The position numbers and the translations under genes are program-made. From NCBI RefSeq assembly GCF_020509005.1, contig NC_063013.1:2294001-2358000 (forward strand): a stretch of DNA of 64,000 nucleotides, read 5' to 3'. Source of the DNA: Fulvia fulva. Its lineage: Eukaryota; Ascomycota; Dothideomycetes; Mycosphaerellales; Mycosphaerellaceae. This document shows, piece after piece, positions 21,291-33,680 of this stretch; position 1 is the stretch's first letter; each line of letters opens with the position of its first letter. The notes under the pieces were generated by a model. That model was not told where the DNA came from, made no database searches, and saw only the letters and a list, made by a program, of their open reading frames with translations.

Positions 21291-21497
21291 GGAGGCGGTG
21301 AGCTGATATGGCTTGAAGAGGTGATTCTGGTCGGAGGGACATGTGCGTGGCGGATAGCGCAAGGTGATGTAGTCAGAGTCCTTGTATTGTCCTTTGTGCA
21401 TGGCTCTGATGTTCGAGAAGATTCAATGCTTTCCATATGTGGGTATCGTACCACTTGCGCCGCCCGATGCTGTAAATGTACACTTCCTAAGTGATGC

Positions 21498-22019
21498 CTA
21501 TACCCTGAACTGCTCTTTCGCATGGAACGGACTCCATATGCCTCTGACACTCTCGTTCAAGCTCTTGACCGGCTTCGTCACTCTCTTCAGCTTCTCGCCG
21601 TTGGCCTCCTTAAGCAGTTCTGCCTTCTTCATGATCTCGTTTGGGGTCATATTACGGACGCATACAGGCTTTATGCGGCCATTGATGTAGTGGCCCTTGA
21701 TGACGGGGTGCTTGCCGGGTCGAGGGGAGACTGTGACTTCGATGCTCGGGTTCTCTTTCGCGAAGGTTTGCAGTTGCGACTTGAGGAAAGTGCTGCGACG
21801 CATGTCAGGATGTTGAAGTTGAGATGCAGGCGAATTTGATGACTGACTTCATGCCTTTACTGCTGCCGGCCCAGTCGCAGTAGTGAAAGTCGAGGCGCTT
21901 GCATTGGAGAATGAAGGCGCCAACGCCATTCTGTCGTGGTCAGTCTCTGCCGCGATCTCTGCCTATCCGATCCGTCATACCTGAGGTTTCGCTACAGATC
22001 GCAGCGCCTGGAGAGGCAT
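21498..22019 (-). CDS. MRPL51: Mitochondrial large-subunit ribosomal protein mL43 (yeast MRPL51 family)
   Basis: Exons on the minus strand are 22019-21981, 21930-21848 and 21792-21498; introns of 50 and 55 nt carry GT-AG ends. The product has 138 residues, the normal size. Conserved blocks are NGVGAFILQCKRLDFHYCDW, GSSKGM, SPRPGKHPVIKGHYINGR, VCVRNMTPNEIMKKAELL and NESVRGIWSP. It belongs to the L51/S25/CI-B8 thioredoxin-like fold family and is a structural part of the mitochondrial ribosome. The start at MPLQALRSVAK gives a basic N-terminus, as usual. It is a housekeeping gene lying between transposon arrays, with an intact frame and no RIP marks. Confidence 0.92.
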
Positions 22020-22491
22020 ATTGTCATCCTTCGATGTAATGCAGTACTGGAGATGGAAGTGATCATGGACATCAAGCCTTGGCTTTGCCGCGGACCCCGG
22101 AGCTCCCCGGGAGAGGAAGCACTACATGTACATGTGCTTCGTAAACATCACCATCATCTACTGCTTCTATCACCTATGCTACACATTCCCGCTGTCTATG
22201 ATTGAGTCACTCACTCAGACATAGACCATCTGAAGGATGTCCCGTCACGGAGCGAGATCCCCCTTCACCCTGTGCCATTCTCGAATGTCTTCGGCCAGCA
22301 GATGCACATCATGGCCTCACGCTGCGTGGTGAGATCTGGAGGCGTGTGGCACGCAAATGCTGGTCAAATACGATTTTATATCTACCACTGCGGACTTGAA
22401 CGTATCAGCAGGATCATTGTTCACATCGACTAATTACCGAAATCTATATTGTCGCCAGCGCGACCTACACCCATTCACATGGCAGACGGTG
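22020..22491. other. Intergenic region upstream of mL43
   Basis: About 470 bases with no gene that I can support. It separates the mL43 start from the 3' end of the broken gene at 22492-23756. Confidence 0.4.
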
Positions 22492-23756
22492 TCAATCTAC
22501 TTGGGCCCAGATACCTCGTGCATCCTGGAATATGTCAGCAGCATCTTCCTGCTCAGTAGGGAACTCGAAGACCGCAGCTCTATCAAGAGAATCCTCACGC
22601 ATTTCTATGAACTTCGGATCATAGACTGAGATCATATGGTTGCTATTGTCCACGACCCACCATGGCATGGTCCGCGCAGTCACGACTCGAGCCGAGTATA
22701 CACTGGATTTGCGCTCCCAAAAGGCGTTGGTGAAGTAACCTTCGACAGTCGGGGTAGGTACGCGTATCACCTCAGTACCTTCATCACCGTGCTCTAGGCG
22801 GGAGGTCATGTTTAAGCCGTTACTTTGGTAAGTTTCGAGAAGGCGCTTACTCGGCCACTCCATCAGTACTTCCATTGAGTCCTAGTTATCGCCATCCTCC
22901 AGGATCTCATCATCGTCGTAGTACTTATCGAAGTGCGTCTGCCTCCCTGTAGGGTCATGCTGACACCACAGTGACTCGACGTTGACCGTCTGAAAGACGC
23001 CGCCGAAGATCTCGCTTGTAAAGTCGTATCCAGCTTCTGAGTACCGAGCATTCTTGTAGAAGCATTCCTCTTGTCGGGGGCCGTGAGTTGCATGTTGCAA
23101 AGCATGAGCAAATTCATGGAGCATCATCTCAGCCAGATCAAGCGATTCATACAGAGGACGTTTTTCCATGACCAAGTCTTCTATTAAAGATCGATTCATG
23201 TTGATCAGCGTACGACTTCCTCGAGGAAATGTCACAAAAACATCAGCTGGCAAGGGGCCCTGGTTGGGGCATGCTGTACCGGCGTTTCCTGGGGTGGAGT
23301 CAACGACAACTTGAATGTCGATCATTTCTACCATACTGGTCAGCAATGTTTGCGCTTTTGATCGCATCTCCTCATTGACCTTTCGGGGCCATGAGTCTTG
23401 CGGATACTTGAGGATCTGAGTGGAGCCGTAATACCCGGTCTGAGCATCCTTCGTGTCCATAAGGTCGACTTCCGACCACGTGGTCTTCCGTCCTCTTTTG
23501 ATGACCTTTGCATGTTCATTGTCCAGGTACATGTCGCCCTCGGACATCGTGAGCAGAGATTTCACTGCAGCGTCCGTTAGCAGGCATCGAGAGGCCAAGC
23601 GGAGGGCAGGGGTAACCCTTTGGGCGTCTTCAATAGAGAGCTGGTCCAGAAGACCAAGAAAATGGGGTGAATCTCGTTGTCAAGGTCATAAATTTTCTTG
23701 AGATTGAGCTTCTGGTCGAATTTGGCGAACTCTGCACAGCAGTAGTCTTTGCACAT
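22492..23756 (-). pseudogene. HExxH metallopeptidase-like protein gene, broken by one frameshift and one TAG
   Basis: Read on the minus strand from an ATG at 23756 (MCKDYCCAEFAKFDQKL). The frame runs to IHP and resumes one base out of register as HFLGLLDQLSIEDAQRVTPA, consistent with loss of one base in the C run at 23664-23667. It then stays open through MLHEFAHALQH (HExxH zinc site, near 23090-23130) and SEAGYDFTSEIFGG, a possible third-ligand glutamate region, to a TAG at 22882-22884. The same frame continues for about 127 codons to 22492. TAG fits CAG-to-TAG. I do not know the family; the motifs suggest a fungal zinc metallopeptidase-like protein. If the gene is functional, it would start at a later ATG and stop early. 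Confidence 0.55.
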
Positions 23757-24467
23757 TTTGGCGAGGATGTATGTGTGTGTTGGCTGACCTGCAGCTATGG
23801 TTGTTGAGCAAAGGGCGCGCGGTGAGGGTTGCGACGTGCGAGCTTGCGAGCACTCGAGCGTACCCTCTAAGCGCCCCGGAGCGAGAATAACAATCAGACT
23901 CTGTCACCTTCGAAGCGCTACGAACGGGAAGGTAAAGGGGTAGAAGGGGAAGGGGAAGGGGAAGGGGAAGGGGAAGGGGAAGGGGAAGGTCCGTGCTCAG
24001 TAGGGGTGGGTCTTAGGATGAAGGCCATCGCTAACAAACTCGAGCTGTCGTCTAATTGGCTGTAAAAGAACTTACAATTATTTAATTGGCTCGCTTCTTA
24101 GCCCCGGCGCGGTAAATTCCCTCCCGAGTACGTGGGAAACAATGCATATACACGTTGCGACGACAGCAGCATGCGGCATCGCGAGGACGGCGGACAACTG
24201 CTTCCTCGAGCTGCGGGTGCTACCCTTCGCTCATTTCAATAAGGACGGAGGCCTTTCAACATATCATTTTATCACTGTCCAGCAGGATGGAGGCAAAGTC
24301 TCGATTGTGTATGTAGCTGTTGGTAGGCGAAGGGGAGCAAGAGAGTACTTGAGTGAAGTCGCTCATAGTAACAAAGGCCAGTACCATCGACAAGCACCCT
24401 TTGTTGGAAACCGAAGCACAAAGGACTGTTACATAGAACCGAGGTGCATTATGTCGCTTTGTAGTCT
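23757..24467. other. Intergenic region with GGGGAA microsatellite
   Basis: No supported gene. It contains the hexamer repeat at 23943-23989 and the presumed promoter of the minus-strand gene ending at 22492. Confidence 0.45.
23943..23989 (+). repeat. (GGGGAA)n microsatellite, about 7-8 units
   Basis: Uninterrupted purine hexamer run, with a few degenerate units just before it (23927-23942). One strand is all purine. Confidence 0.9.
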
Positions 24468-25989
24468 TCATAGCTTCGGTCCAACCTCCCTCCCGTGACT
24501 CGCCCGCCACCCTTCTAGCGTAACATTCGTCTTCGAATCCAGCCTTTCCTGCGAAGTCCAGTAGAGTCTCGGCAGCTCCGTATTCTGCACCTCCACTTGC
24601 TCAAGCGCCATCTGCGCAACAGCTTTGGCAGACAGAAAGATCTGCGGCATACCATTTCCCGAGAACCCAGCACATATCAGCTGCCCTACCTTCCCAGGCA
24701 CTTGACCTACGAAAGGGAAACCGTCACTGGAGTATCCCATGATTACAGTCCAGATCTTATCAGTATAGGCACCACTATCCTCCCAGCCACGGAAGTGTCG
24801 CTGCATGTAACCATCAAAGTAATTCTTCGCCGGCTCGATGAGCTTGCTGTCGTCGGCGTTGTTGTACCATTGGTCTAGTTCCTTGAAGTAGTCTCTTCGT
24901 GCGCCGCCTACGACGATGCTGCCGTCTGCGCGTGGGATCAGGTAATCGTACTCGCTTGGGGATAGTCGCAGGATATAGCTATTGGAGAGAAGAGGCGGAT
25001 GCGCGTTCCCGGGGACAACAATGCGGCTGCAGATGCCTCGTACAGGCACGATCTTTTCTTTGAATTCGGCTAAAAGGGCAGACGTGTATGCATTGCTTGC
25101 GCAGATAACCTTTGAGGTCTGAATTGAGCCGCGAGACGTGTTGACAGACCATTTATGGCTGACACAGACGTCACTGGAGTGGTGGTTTGAAGATTGACCC
25201 CAGCTGCGACTGCTTTGCCGAGGAGGTGAAGAACCAGCTTATATGGCCAGACGAGCCCAGCTGTGTAGGTGAAGCAGCCTTGCGCACCCTTGATGCCAGA
25301 TACCTGCGGGAGTTAGCACATCCACAAAGCCTCTACGTAAGTCATACTGACACCTTCGGCACTGCGCTCATCACTATAGAAGACTTCGCTAGCAGTCGAT
25401 ATGCCAGCTTGCCGTAACTTGTCAAGCCCACGCTTGAGATCTCTTTTCGCGGCTTCGTACAAGCAGACATCAGTAGCTCGTGTGACGACAAAGTCACAGT
25501 CAATGTTCTCGTCCTCGACCAGCTTCTGGATCTCCTTGACTTGGCGAGCTTCGAAGGATGCCACTTCCTCGGCAGCTTCTTTGCCATACTTCTCAAGAGC
25601 GCCAGCGGCTCGGTAGTATGGATCTGGCTTCAGATGGCCGCCTCAAAGTGTCTCAGCAAGACTGTCGTCCAATAAGTTTCGATTGACATACCATTCCGGC
25701 CGGTCGCGCCAGAGCATGCTTCACGAGCTTCGAGTATGGCTATCGACACGTCCCGGCCTGATACTCTCGAATGTTTTAGCAGGTGGTGCACAATCGAGGC
25801 TCCAGAGTACCCAGCACCGATGACAACAATATCGACTTCAGCCGGTATTTCTTCGGTGCTGCGGGACGTATCCAATTCATGCAGTTGCGTGCGCCAGAAA
25901 GAAGTGGTTGCATCAGGAACGGGAAACGACATGGTGGTATGCGTTGGTTCAACACCTAGAAGAATGTCAGAGTCGATCGTGGAGGCCAT
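24468..25989 (-). CDS. FAD-dependent oxidoreductase (DAO type) with an apparent frameshift
   Basis: Minus-strand exons 25989-25692, 25641-25352 and 25303-24468, introns 50 and 48 nt. ATG at 25932 (MSFPVPDATTSFWR, good Kozak context) is an alternative start and matches family N-termini. The FAD-binding motif is VDIVVIGAGYSGASIVHHLL, followed by EACSGATGRN, the central block GCFTYTAGLVWPYKL and the C-terminal FAD block GFSGNGMP. PF01266-like enzymes oxidise amines or amino acids using FAD; the substrate is unknown. Near 25145-25155 the frame changes: VTSV is followed one base out of register by HKWSVNTSRGS. No suitable intron fits, so a one-base deletion in the gene or the assembly is likely. 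Activity is doubtful unless this is a sequence error. Confidence 0.7.
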
Positions 25990-26950
25990 GCTGGTCTTAG
26001 TTGAAGACGCTCTCGAGGTCAGATGCAGGTTTCTTCCCCCATGCAGGCACAGCACCATCGGGCAGGCTGACTGGCCTATCTCAAGAGCCGGCCGGCAGTT
26101 GATCAGCTTGGCCGAATGGTATATAACTCGCGACAGCACGACTGCAACATGGAGCCTGATCGCAACATTGCTCTCATTACAGGGTGAAGGTGTTCGCTGT
26201 CATTCGCTGTTGTTCTCACATCCATGCGGACAGATCTGGATGGTTCTAACTGCAGGGCGATAGGACATCAAGTGTGATAGACAGGTGTGGTATCTGACTG
26301 TCTTCTCCGATCATACAACGTATCGTATCCGAAATCCTTCTCTTACATGTGTTGCTTCATGTATCAGCCTCCTCGGCTACATATCGTACATCATCATCCT
26401 GAGCGCCAATGAAGGTCGCTCCGTCACCTTCCGCTTTCGCTTCTCGCGTGCTCCTTGTAGGCGGAGCGGCGCGTCGTGCAATGTCTCGTTGACACCGCGC
26501 TGATCCGACTTATCTTGATGCCGCTCAATGACTGGTATGGAAGCGACCGCCCTAGTCCGACGGTGGTGATGTCGACATGGCGGGCTGCAACATATCTCGC
26601 ACAGCGTTCGGAATGATCTAATCATTGCCAGTCAACCCATTGTCGATGATCATTACGATGATGGAAGATGCCATACCTGCGACGGTTTACTCCGATGCTT
26701 CTTGTTGAGTTTCTTGGTGCTATTGACCGATTGCTTTGGCATCAGCAAGGGCGGCGTGCTGGGTTGATAAGTATGCGTTTCCGCAACTGTGAACTTGACG
26801 TGGTCATCTTTGCTGCTGTGTCTGGCCATATAGTGTTGATGAAGGATAGACGGAGGAGCCAGGGACAGCCATGACTGAACACAACAGATAGAAGCCACAA
26901 GCTTCGCCGCACCCCAGCTCGGATTCTCGCATTCCGACACATAGTGTTGC
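25990..26950. other. Region upstream of the oxidoreductase, no gene recognised
   Basis: Normal composition, no RIP. Short frames exist on both strands, but none shows a known motif or a convincing start and splice structure. It likely includes the oxidoreductase promoter. Confidence 0.4.
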
Positions 26951-27223
26951 TAGCTTCTAGTAATTGCTACATATGCTCAAAATACACGTTATGTAGCTTA
27001 AGTTGTTGAGAATAGCGTCGCGAATATAGAATAATTATGTTTTATATTACTATATCGCTACGTTATAGTATTATTAATAGGATTAGATTAAGGTTTAGGT
27101 TCTAGAGCCGTATTAAGAGAAATTGAGGTCCCCGTCTTAGCTTTCCGAGCTTAGGAGCTTAAACCTAGCGCTAAGCTAGAGATATAGGGTAAGGTAATAA
27201 TAATACTATATTATAATAGTATA
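26951..27223. other. AT-rich mutated stretch at the right edge of the gene island
   Basis: RIP-like AT-rich sequence with no recognisable content. It ends at the terminal repeat of the second pogo-like element. Confidence 0.4.
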
Positions 27224-27287
27224 ACGTAAAGTACTAGTAAGCTAGGAATACTAGTAAGCTAGAAATTTTGTCTTAGTACGACTAACT

Positions 27288-27671
27288 CGTATTCTTTATC
27301 AATCGTTTTCACTACTATTAAATAGAGAACTAGTAAACTCAATACTCTTATCTAATTAAGAATTGTTCTCTTTATCTTCCTAGTACGTTCGTACGTTATA
27401 GCTAGTCCGACCGTAGTTACTATACCGCCGTCTACTTAGCTAGCCCTCTTTCGTACCCTCTGACCTACGACTCTTCTTTGACTATTCTATAGCCTTTAAC
27501 GACTCGACGACTACCTATAACGAGCTAACTCTAGACTCTAAGACCTTACCGTACTAGAGACGCTTTTATTTACGAAATTAGCGCTTTATAAGAGTCTTAA
27601 CTTATTGTTTAAGCTTAGAGTTACGAGCTCTAAGAAGCGTATTCTCTTATAGTATTACTTTGCCGCCTTTT
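27288..27671 (-). pseudogene. Pogo-like transposase C-terminal tail (reverse copy)
   Basis: Reverse complement of the stretch near 16400-16780 of the first pogo-like element, with RIP transitions. The upstream catalytic part of the same gene is at 61327-61860. Confidence 0.8.
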
Positions 27672-27855
27672 TATAAGGGCGCGCGTACTATAGGGTCCGA
27701 ACGAGATAGTTATTATTCTACGAAGCTACGAAAGAGGAGCGCGAGGCGCGGCGAAGTTATAAAGTAAAGCTAAGCCGCGCTAACCCGATACGAAAGGTCC
27801 GCGGTTTAGCCGGGCCGACGTAGCTATAGTAAGGGGTCGCGGGCTACCCGTAATA
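27672..27855 (-). repeat. 3' LTR of G1
   Basis: 184 bp, TATAAGGGC...CCCGTAATA in plus orientation, preceded by CTTTT. The C-run that follows (27858-27868) is the polypurine tract of the minus strand. Confidence 0.9.
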
Positions 27856-27879
27856 GTACCCCCCCCCCTCCTAAAATAC

Positions 27880-28744
27880 GCCTTAGTCCTCTAAGCGTTA
27901 TCTACCTTATAAGGCTACTTACCTATCGAGCTCTATAATCGCGCGAACGCCTAATTATCCTCTAGTGCCCTATTGTTATCCGATAACATCGTATTCGCTC
28001 TATTAAGACTATCCTCGACCGGCTTCCTTCGAGAAATATATTACCTAGTTAGCTAGCTTACCCTATATTAAATAGGTACGAGTTATATAGTAGTAGAAGA
28101 CGGCGGATAATACGAAAGATGAAGAAGGACCTAATAGGATAGCGTATATCTATATATAGTATCGCCGGTATTAGTATAGGTAGATACTAGGTATCCGGAT
28201 ATTTACTAGCCTATAGGCTAGTAAACCCTAGTTACGTAATCTAGTTATATAACATACCTATACCTATATACTTGTCCTACGGCCTATATATTCTTAACAC
28301 CCTAGACCTAAGTCTATCTTCGGCTAGTACTCGTGTATAATCCTTATAACTAAAGTTAGGTATTATTATAGGCTCTATAGGCTCTACTTAAGTATCGAAT
28401 ATATACGGAGTAGATTCTATTAGAGGTAAGGCTCGAGGCGACTTATTCGTAACGGTGTCTTTCGGAATAACCCTAATCGTATTGAGCCCGAGCACCTTAG
28501 TAGCTAGTAGGGACTAGTTAGATAGAGCTATAAAGTCTATAGGCGTAGATAACTCCGGCCGGTTATAGTAAAAGTCTATAATAGCGGCGGCTACGTGTTT
28601 AAGTATATCCTCTATAGGTTACTAGGTCTTACTATCCTCCTCGTTCTAATATCTAGCCTATTTTACCTTATACTATATATCTACCTTACGCTTATACCCC
28701 TTCTTTACCTTACCTACCCGCTTACGGGTATATATATTAAGGAT
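27880..28744 (-). pseudogene. G1 pol C-terminus with chromodomain-like region
   Basis: Reverse complement of 14950-15600 of the reference Gypsy, including the chromodomain-like block near 28600-28720, plus a stretch near 28075-28230 not found in the other copies. Cut by the LINE at 28745 and continued at 33884. Confidence 0.7.
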
Positions 28745-29289
28745 AGGATTTTTTGCCGCGTACCTATAGCGGACGAGGACTATTTATTCGACAGCCCTTA
28801 TTAAGGCGAGCAATCCACTTAAGCAGTAGCGACCCGCCTACGCTAGCGGCGGCGTAATCGTAGTATAAAGAACCCTAAAACTAAGGTTCCGTTCCCCTAA
28901 AGGCAGACCCTAGAGTTGCGGAGTTACGGAGGACAACTACCTAATTAGGAAGCGCGACCCCGAATAGTAGCGAAGGATAGTAACTAACGAGAGCTATAGC
29001 CTTACGAACACTCTATACTAAGAGTCAAACCGGGGAACAGACTAAGGAAAAACCTAGGACATAAGCCAAGGCCTACTATATAGAAAGTAGAGGCTAACGA
29101 CAAACAATATAGCGTAGACGACCCTATATACGGAGGCGGAAGACTTGCTAGGGGATAGCGAACACCTAGCCCGGACATATAAGAACACTATAGTATAGCT
29201 ACTAGGAGCGCTAAAAGCGCTATTATACCAAATCCCGAAAACAATCTAATAAGCAACATAGAAAGTAGCCTAGAGACTAACTATATAGG

Positions 29290-30200
29290 CAACAGTAGTA
29301 GTAGGTAAGAATTAACCCCCTCCGAAGGCAAGTAAGGCGGTACGCCTATATATTACTAATCCGGCGGAAAAACAAGAAATCGCAGCCCTAATAAGTAAGG
29401 AGATTATCGACAGAATCGGCCAAAAGGAGGTAGTTAGAGCGAGGGTAGAGGCAATAGGCGTAGTGAGACTCTTTACCGTATAAGAGTCTAATAGACGAAA
29501 GCTAGAGACCTATAAGGAGTAGACTACTAAAGTCGCGAAGTCGGCACGAGTCTCCTACTAACAGTATACCGTCATCGCCTACGGGGTCCCTAGGACATTT
29601 AAGGTCGAAGACCTTCCCTACCTCTAAGTATAGAACTAGAACACCTCCCTAGGAGTACGACTAACGAAGGCGGTATAGCTATATAAGATAGTAGACCGAG
29701 AAAAGACACACTTATCGCTTATTATCTAGGTAGAGATAGCGGAACAAGCTAACTAGATACTAGACAATAGGCTATTCTAGAACTACGAGAGAATAGACAC
29801 GGAGATCTATTAGAGTAGCTATAGGGTACTATAATGCTTCTAATGCTAACAGTACGGTTATATAGCCCTAAAATACGGGGAGAAGACCCTAAGGTATCCT
29901 TACTACGTAGGCCTATACTAGAGAAGGGAATGCCTAAAAAAGGAGAGTAGGTGTGTATACTACGGTAGAAGGCACCTAGCGTATTCAAGCTAATGCCTAA
30001 CTAGAATAGTAGTATAAGAACGAGCGAGGTAAGCAAGGATTTCTATACTAGCTAGGTACCCCTAACGGTAGTAGGAGGGACCTACCGTATATAAGGGCTT
30101 CGAACCGAGTAAAAGGAAGAGGGTAGAAGAGACGAATAAGGGAACCTAACCGTAAACGTATCCACCTCCCGGTAGGCCTCGACACCTTAACCGGGCCGCT
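29290..30200 (+). pseudogene. LINE ORF1 (gag-like), RIP-inactivated
   Basis: Near 29360-29480 the frame reads KQEIAALISKEIIDRIGQ, like the intact ORF1 at the right end of the window. Zinc-knuckle cysteines near 29860-29990 are mostly lost to C-to-T or G-to-A changes. It would have encoded the RNA-binding protein of the LINE particle. Confidence 0.65.
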
Positions 30201-30249
30201 AACGAACTAGGCTAAATACGAATCTTTAGGGCGCCCTAGCGGCCGTAGG

Positions 30250-33200
30250 GCTAGCCGGACAGCGAGATATAGGCTTAGGAGATATAGTAGGTTAGCACGG
30301 AAATAGACCTCACGGATAACGAATAATACTATACGACGACATTACTATCGTATAGTATAACGTAAACAAAAGTAGGGACAAGGTCTAGCGCTACTTTCTA
30401 TAAGAGCTAGACCCGCTACGGCACTATATTATCGCGGTATAGGAACTATAGGTCAACCCCTACGAAGGACTCCTAGCCACTTATAATGACCGGAGATACT
30501 ACACCGTAATCGCGGGCTAACGAGGCGTTATCCCGAGAATATATATATACGTAAGTAAGAATATAGACCTTAAGACGTAGAAGGTTATACTACCGTAGTA
30601 GGGCAACCTAGGAGACATAACATTAATCTAGATCGACACGATATAAGGCCCTATCTAGATCTATAACGTTTATAACCCGCTACCGCGGGGTCGGACGAGT
30701 AGGGAACTAGGAACCCTCGCCTACCTAGAGCGGACCCTAAGCTAAGACATAAAGCAAGTACTCCTCGGCGACTTCAACCTCTACTACCTACGGTAGGGAC
30801 TCGAATTTACTCCCCCGTACGCGTTTCTAGGGGAAAAGCTACTAGATATAACCGTACGCTACGGAATGGCCTTAGTAACACTAAAGGGAACAGAGACGTA
30901 GAAGGCCCGTTCAAGTATAAGCACGATCGACCTATATTTTCTATTACGAGAACTTAAAGAGAGACTAGTCTAATGCCGACCGAACTACGCGCTAGAAGCC
31001 TCCTTAGACTATATCCCTATCTAAACGACGCTAGGGGTGAAGGCGATAGAGGAGCTAGTAAGCGAACTACGCCGTAACTAGAAGAAGGCACGCTAGGACG
31101 ATATAAGAGGCTTCCTAATAGCAAACCTACTATAGTATAGAGAACTCGAGACGATAGCTTAGCTAGATCAAGTAGCGGAACAGATTACCTCGGTTATATA
31201 GCAAGCAGCGGAACAATATACGCCGTTACTCCGGCCCTTAACGTAGTAGAAGGCCTTCTAGACCCCTAAATACTCTACGAAGGTAAGGGAGGCTAGAAGG
31301 GCAAGGCGATAGTAGACGAAGGAGCACACCTAAGAGACGTAGGAGCAATACTGTCGCGCGACACAAGAGAAGAAGGCATAGATAAGACGCGACAAGCTAT
31401 AGGACTAGAGAGCGACGATCGGGCTCGTTATAGAAAACCCGGAACAGATGTAGAGACTTACTAAATAGGCACGACTACCTAAAGAGTAGCAAACCCCTTA
31501 CTTCCCCCTAATCGTAGACCGCGAAGGGATTGCCTAGGCTACGCCCCGGGGTAAGGCAAAAGTATTAGCCGACCATTTCTTTTCGACGTAAGTAGAGGTA
31601 GACCTTACGGATATCGACCCGAGTATATACCCGGAACCCCTAGACATAGATTAGGCGGTTAGCTCTAACATAGTAATAGGAGTTATAAGTAAGCTAAAAG
31701 GACGGAAAGCCCTAGGCCTAGATAGGATACTAAATATACTGCTAAAAGAGTATAGAGAAGAGATCGCGCCGAGCCTAGTAAACCTATTTACCGCGTACCT
31801 ACGGCTAGGGTATCACCCGAAGCCGTATAGAGAGTCTATGACAGTAGTGCTACGTAAGCTATAGAAAGAGGACTATACTTAGCCTAAGTCGTATAGACCA
31901 ATCGCACTTCTAAACACGATAGGGAAGGTCCTAGAAAAGATAGTAGCCTAGAGACTTACGTAGCTAGCCGAGGACAACTACGTACTCCTAGCAACATAGA
32001 TAGGGGGAAGAAGCTAGCGATCGACACTAATAGTAATAGAGCTAATTACGGAGTAAATTCAGACCCTCTAGCACTACGGTAGGAACCGAGCGGCGTCCTT
32101 ACTATCCCTCGACATCGTAGGAGCCTTCGACAACGTCTTATACTAAAGGCTAATATATATCCTATAGCAGAAAGGTATCCCCCTATAGGTAACGACGTTC
32201 GTCTACTCCTTTCTCTAGGAACGGACGATATACCTAGTCCTAGGAAGGTACACGTCCGACCCGGTAAAGGTAGAGACTGGAATACCTTAGGGATCTACTC
32301 TCTCCCCTATCCTATTTCTAATATTTATGTCTAATCTAATCCCCCTACTTACCTCTCCGCAAACCTTAGTATCGGGGTTCGTAGACGACATAAACATCCT
32401 AGCCTAGTTAGACTCGATAGAAGAGAACTGTCGCCTCCTCGAAGATAGGCACAAGAAATGCGAGGAGTAGGCAAAGAAGTATAGTGCCTAGTTCGCCCCT
32501 AAAAAGTACTAACTTATACACTTTAGTAAAGCGAGAACATACTATAATATAAAGGCGGCGGTAAGAATCTAAGGCTACGAGACAAAGCTATTAGCGGAGC
32601 TACGAGTACTAGGGATCTAGCTCGACCCGAAGCTAAGCTAGAATGTATAGGTTAAGAAAGCCTAGAGTCGAGTACAAGTTAACGAAGCCTCGATAAAGAG
32701 ACTTACGGCATCTATATAGGGAGCAACATTCGACAAGGCAAGAGTAATATATAAGGCGATCGTTAGACTAGCTATACTATACGGGGCACAGATTTAGGGA
32801 ACAGGAGGCGTAGGCAAGCCGATCCCGAAACGGATAGAGTAACCCCTAAATAGGACATAGGTAGGTAACCTACGTAGGGTACTAGGCGTATATAAGACAA
32901 CGTCAATAAGTACGGTAGAAATAGAGACAGGAATACTACTAATCGGCTAGTATATCCGGGGAATGAGAATTTAATACGCGGTAAGGACGACAGGTTACCT
33001 AGTACAAACTACGATCTAGGAGGCAAAGAATAAGATAGAAAGCTACTACCGGAGAGGGGCCGGACATAGGACAAGCCAAAAAGAGGATGACCTTACTACC
33101 TTTACGGCTATATAGACAAGTACTAAATGGCTAGTACGAAAAGAGGAGGAGCGTAGGACTCGCTAGGCCGGCGGGAGCAAGGCTAAGACCTAAAGCCTAG

Positions 33201-33680
33201 CGGAACAGATAGTAGGCTACCTATAGGAGCAGGACTAGAAAAAGAAGCCCCCTAAGACAATAGGCCCGATAGCGCTCCGAGCCTTCTAGAGACATAATTA
33301 CTAGCTATATAGGGACCTAACAAGGGCCGAGGCAAGTATAGCGATCCAAATCAGGTCCGAACACATTAGGTTAAGGGCCTACCTGTTTAGAAGACGCGTA
33401 CTAGACATCTATAGCCTAGCCTACTAGTATGGCTACCTATCGCAAAACCTAGAACATATGCTACTACGATGCCCGTAGTGGGCGAGAGGCAGGGGAAATT
33501 GGAGGCACTAAGCGGGAAGGAGAGACTATAAGTTAATTATTAGGGACAAAGGCAATATTCGCCGAATCTCTCGGTAGATACTATAGTAGGGATACCTCTA
33601 GTAGTTTAGCCTCGCTAGCGAGACGGAGGAGTAGATAGACAAGAGGCGGAAGCTAGGGGGTAGCAGATAGGGTAGTCATT
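30250..33680 (+). pseudogene. LINE ORF2 (endonuclease and reverse transcriptase), RIP-inactivated
   Basis: An apurinic-type endonuclease domain with LLGDFNL is followed by the reverse transcriptase with the intact catalytic motif FVDD at 32378-32389, then the C-terminal domain typical of fungal LINEs (RRVLGVYKTT near 32875-32905). Many TAG codons interrupt it. 61861-62923 is a second copy of its 32258-33319 part. Confidence 0.8.

Noticed and set aside
24142..24498. Plus-strand frame of 118 codons
   Set aside because: Overlaps the 3' end of the oxidoreductase on the other strand, with no family motif or splice context.
26653..26942. Small minus-strand frames upstream of the oxidoreductase
   Set aside because: No conserved motif, no signal peptide pattern, and two overlapping frames of similar length; random frames are likely.
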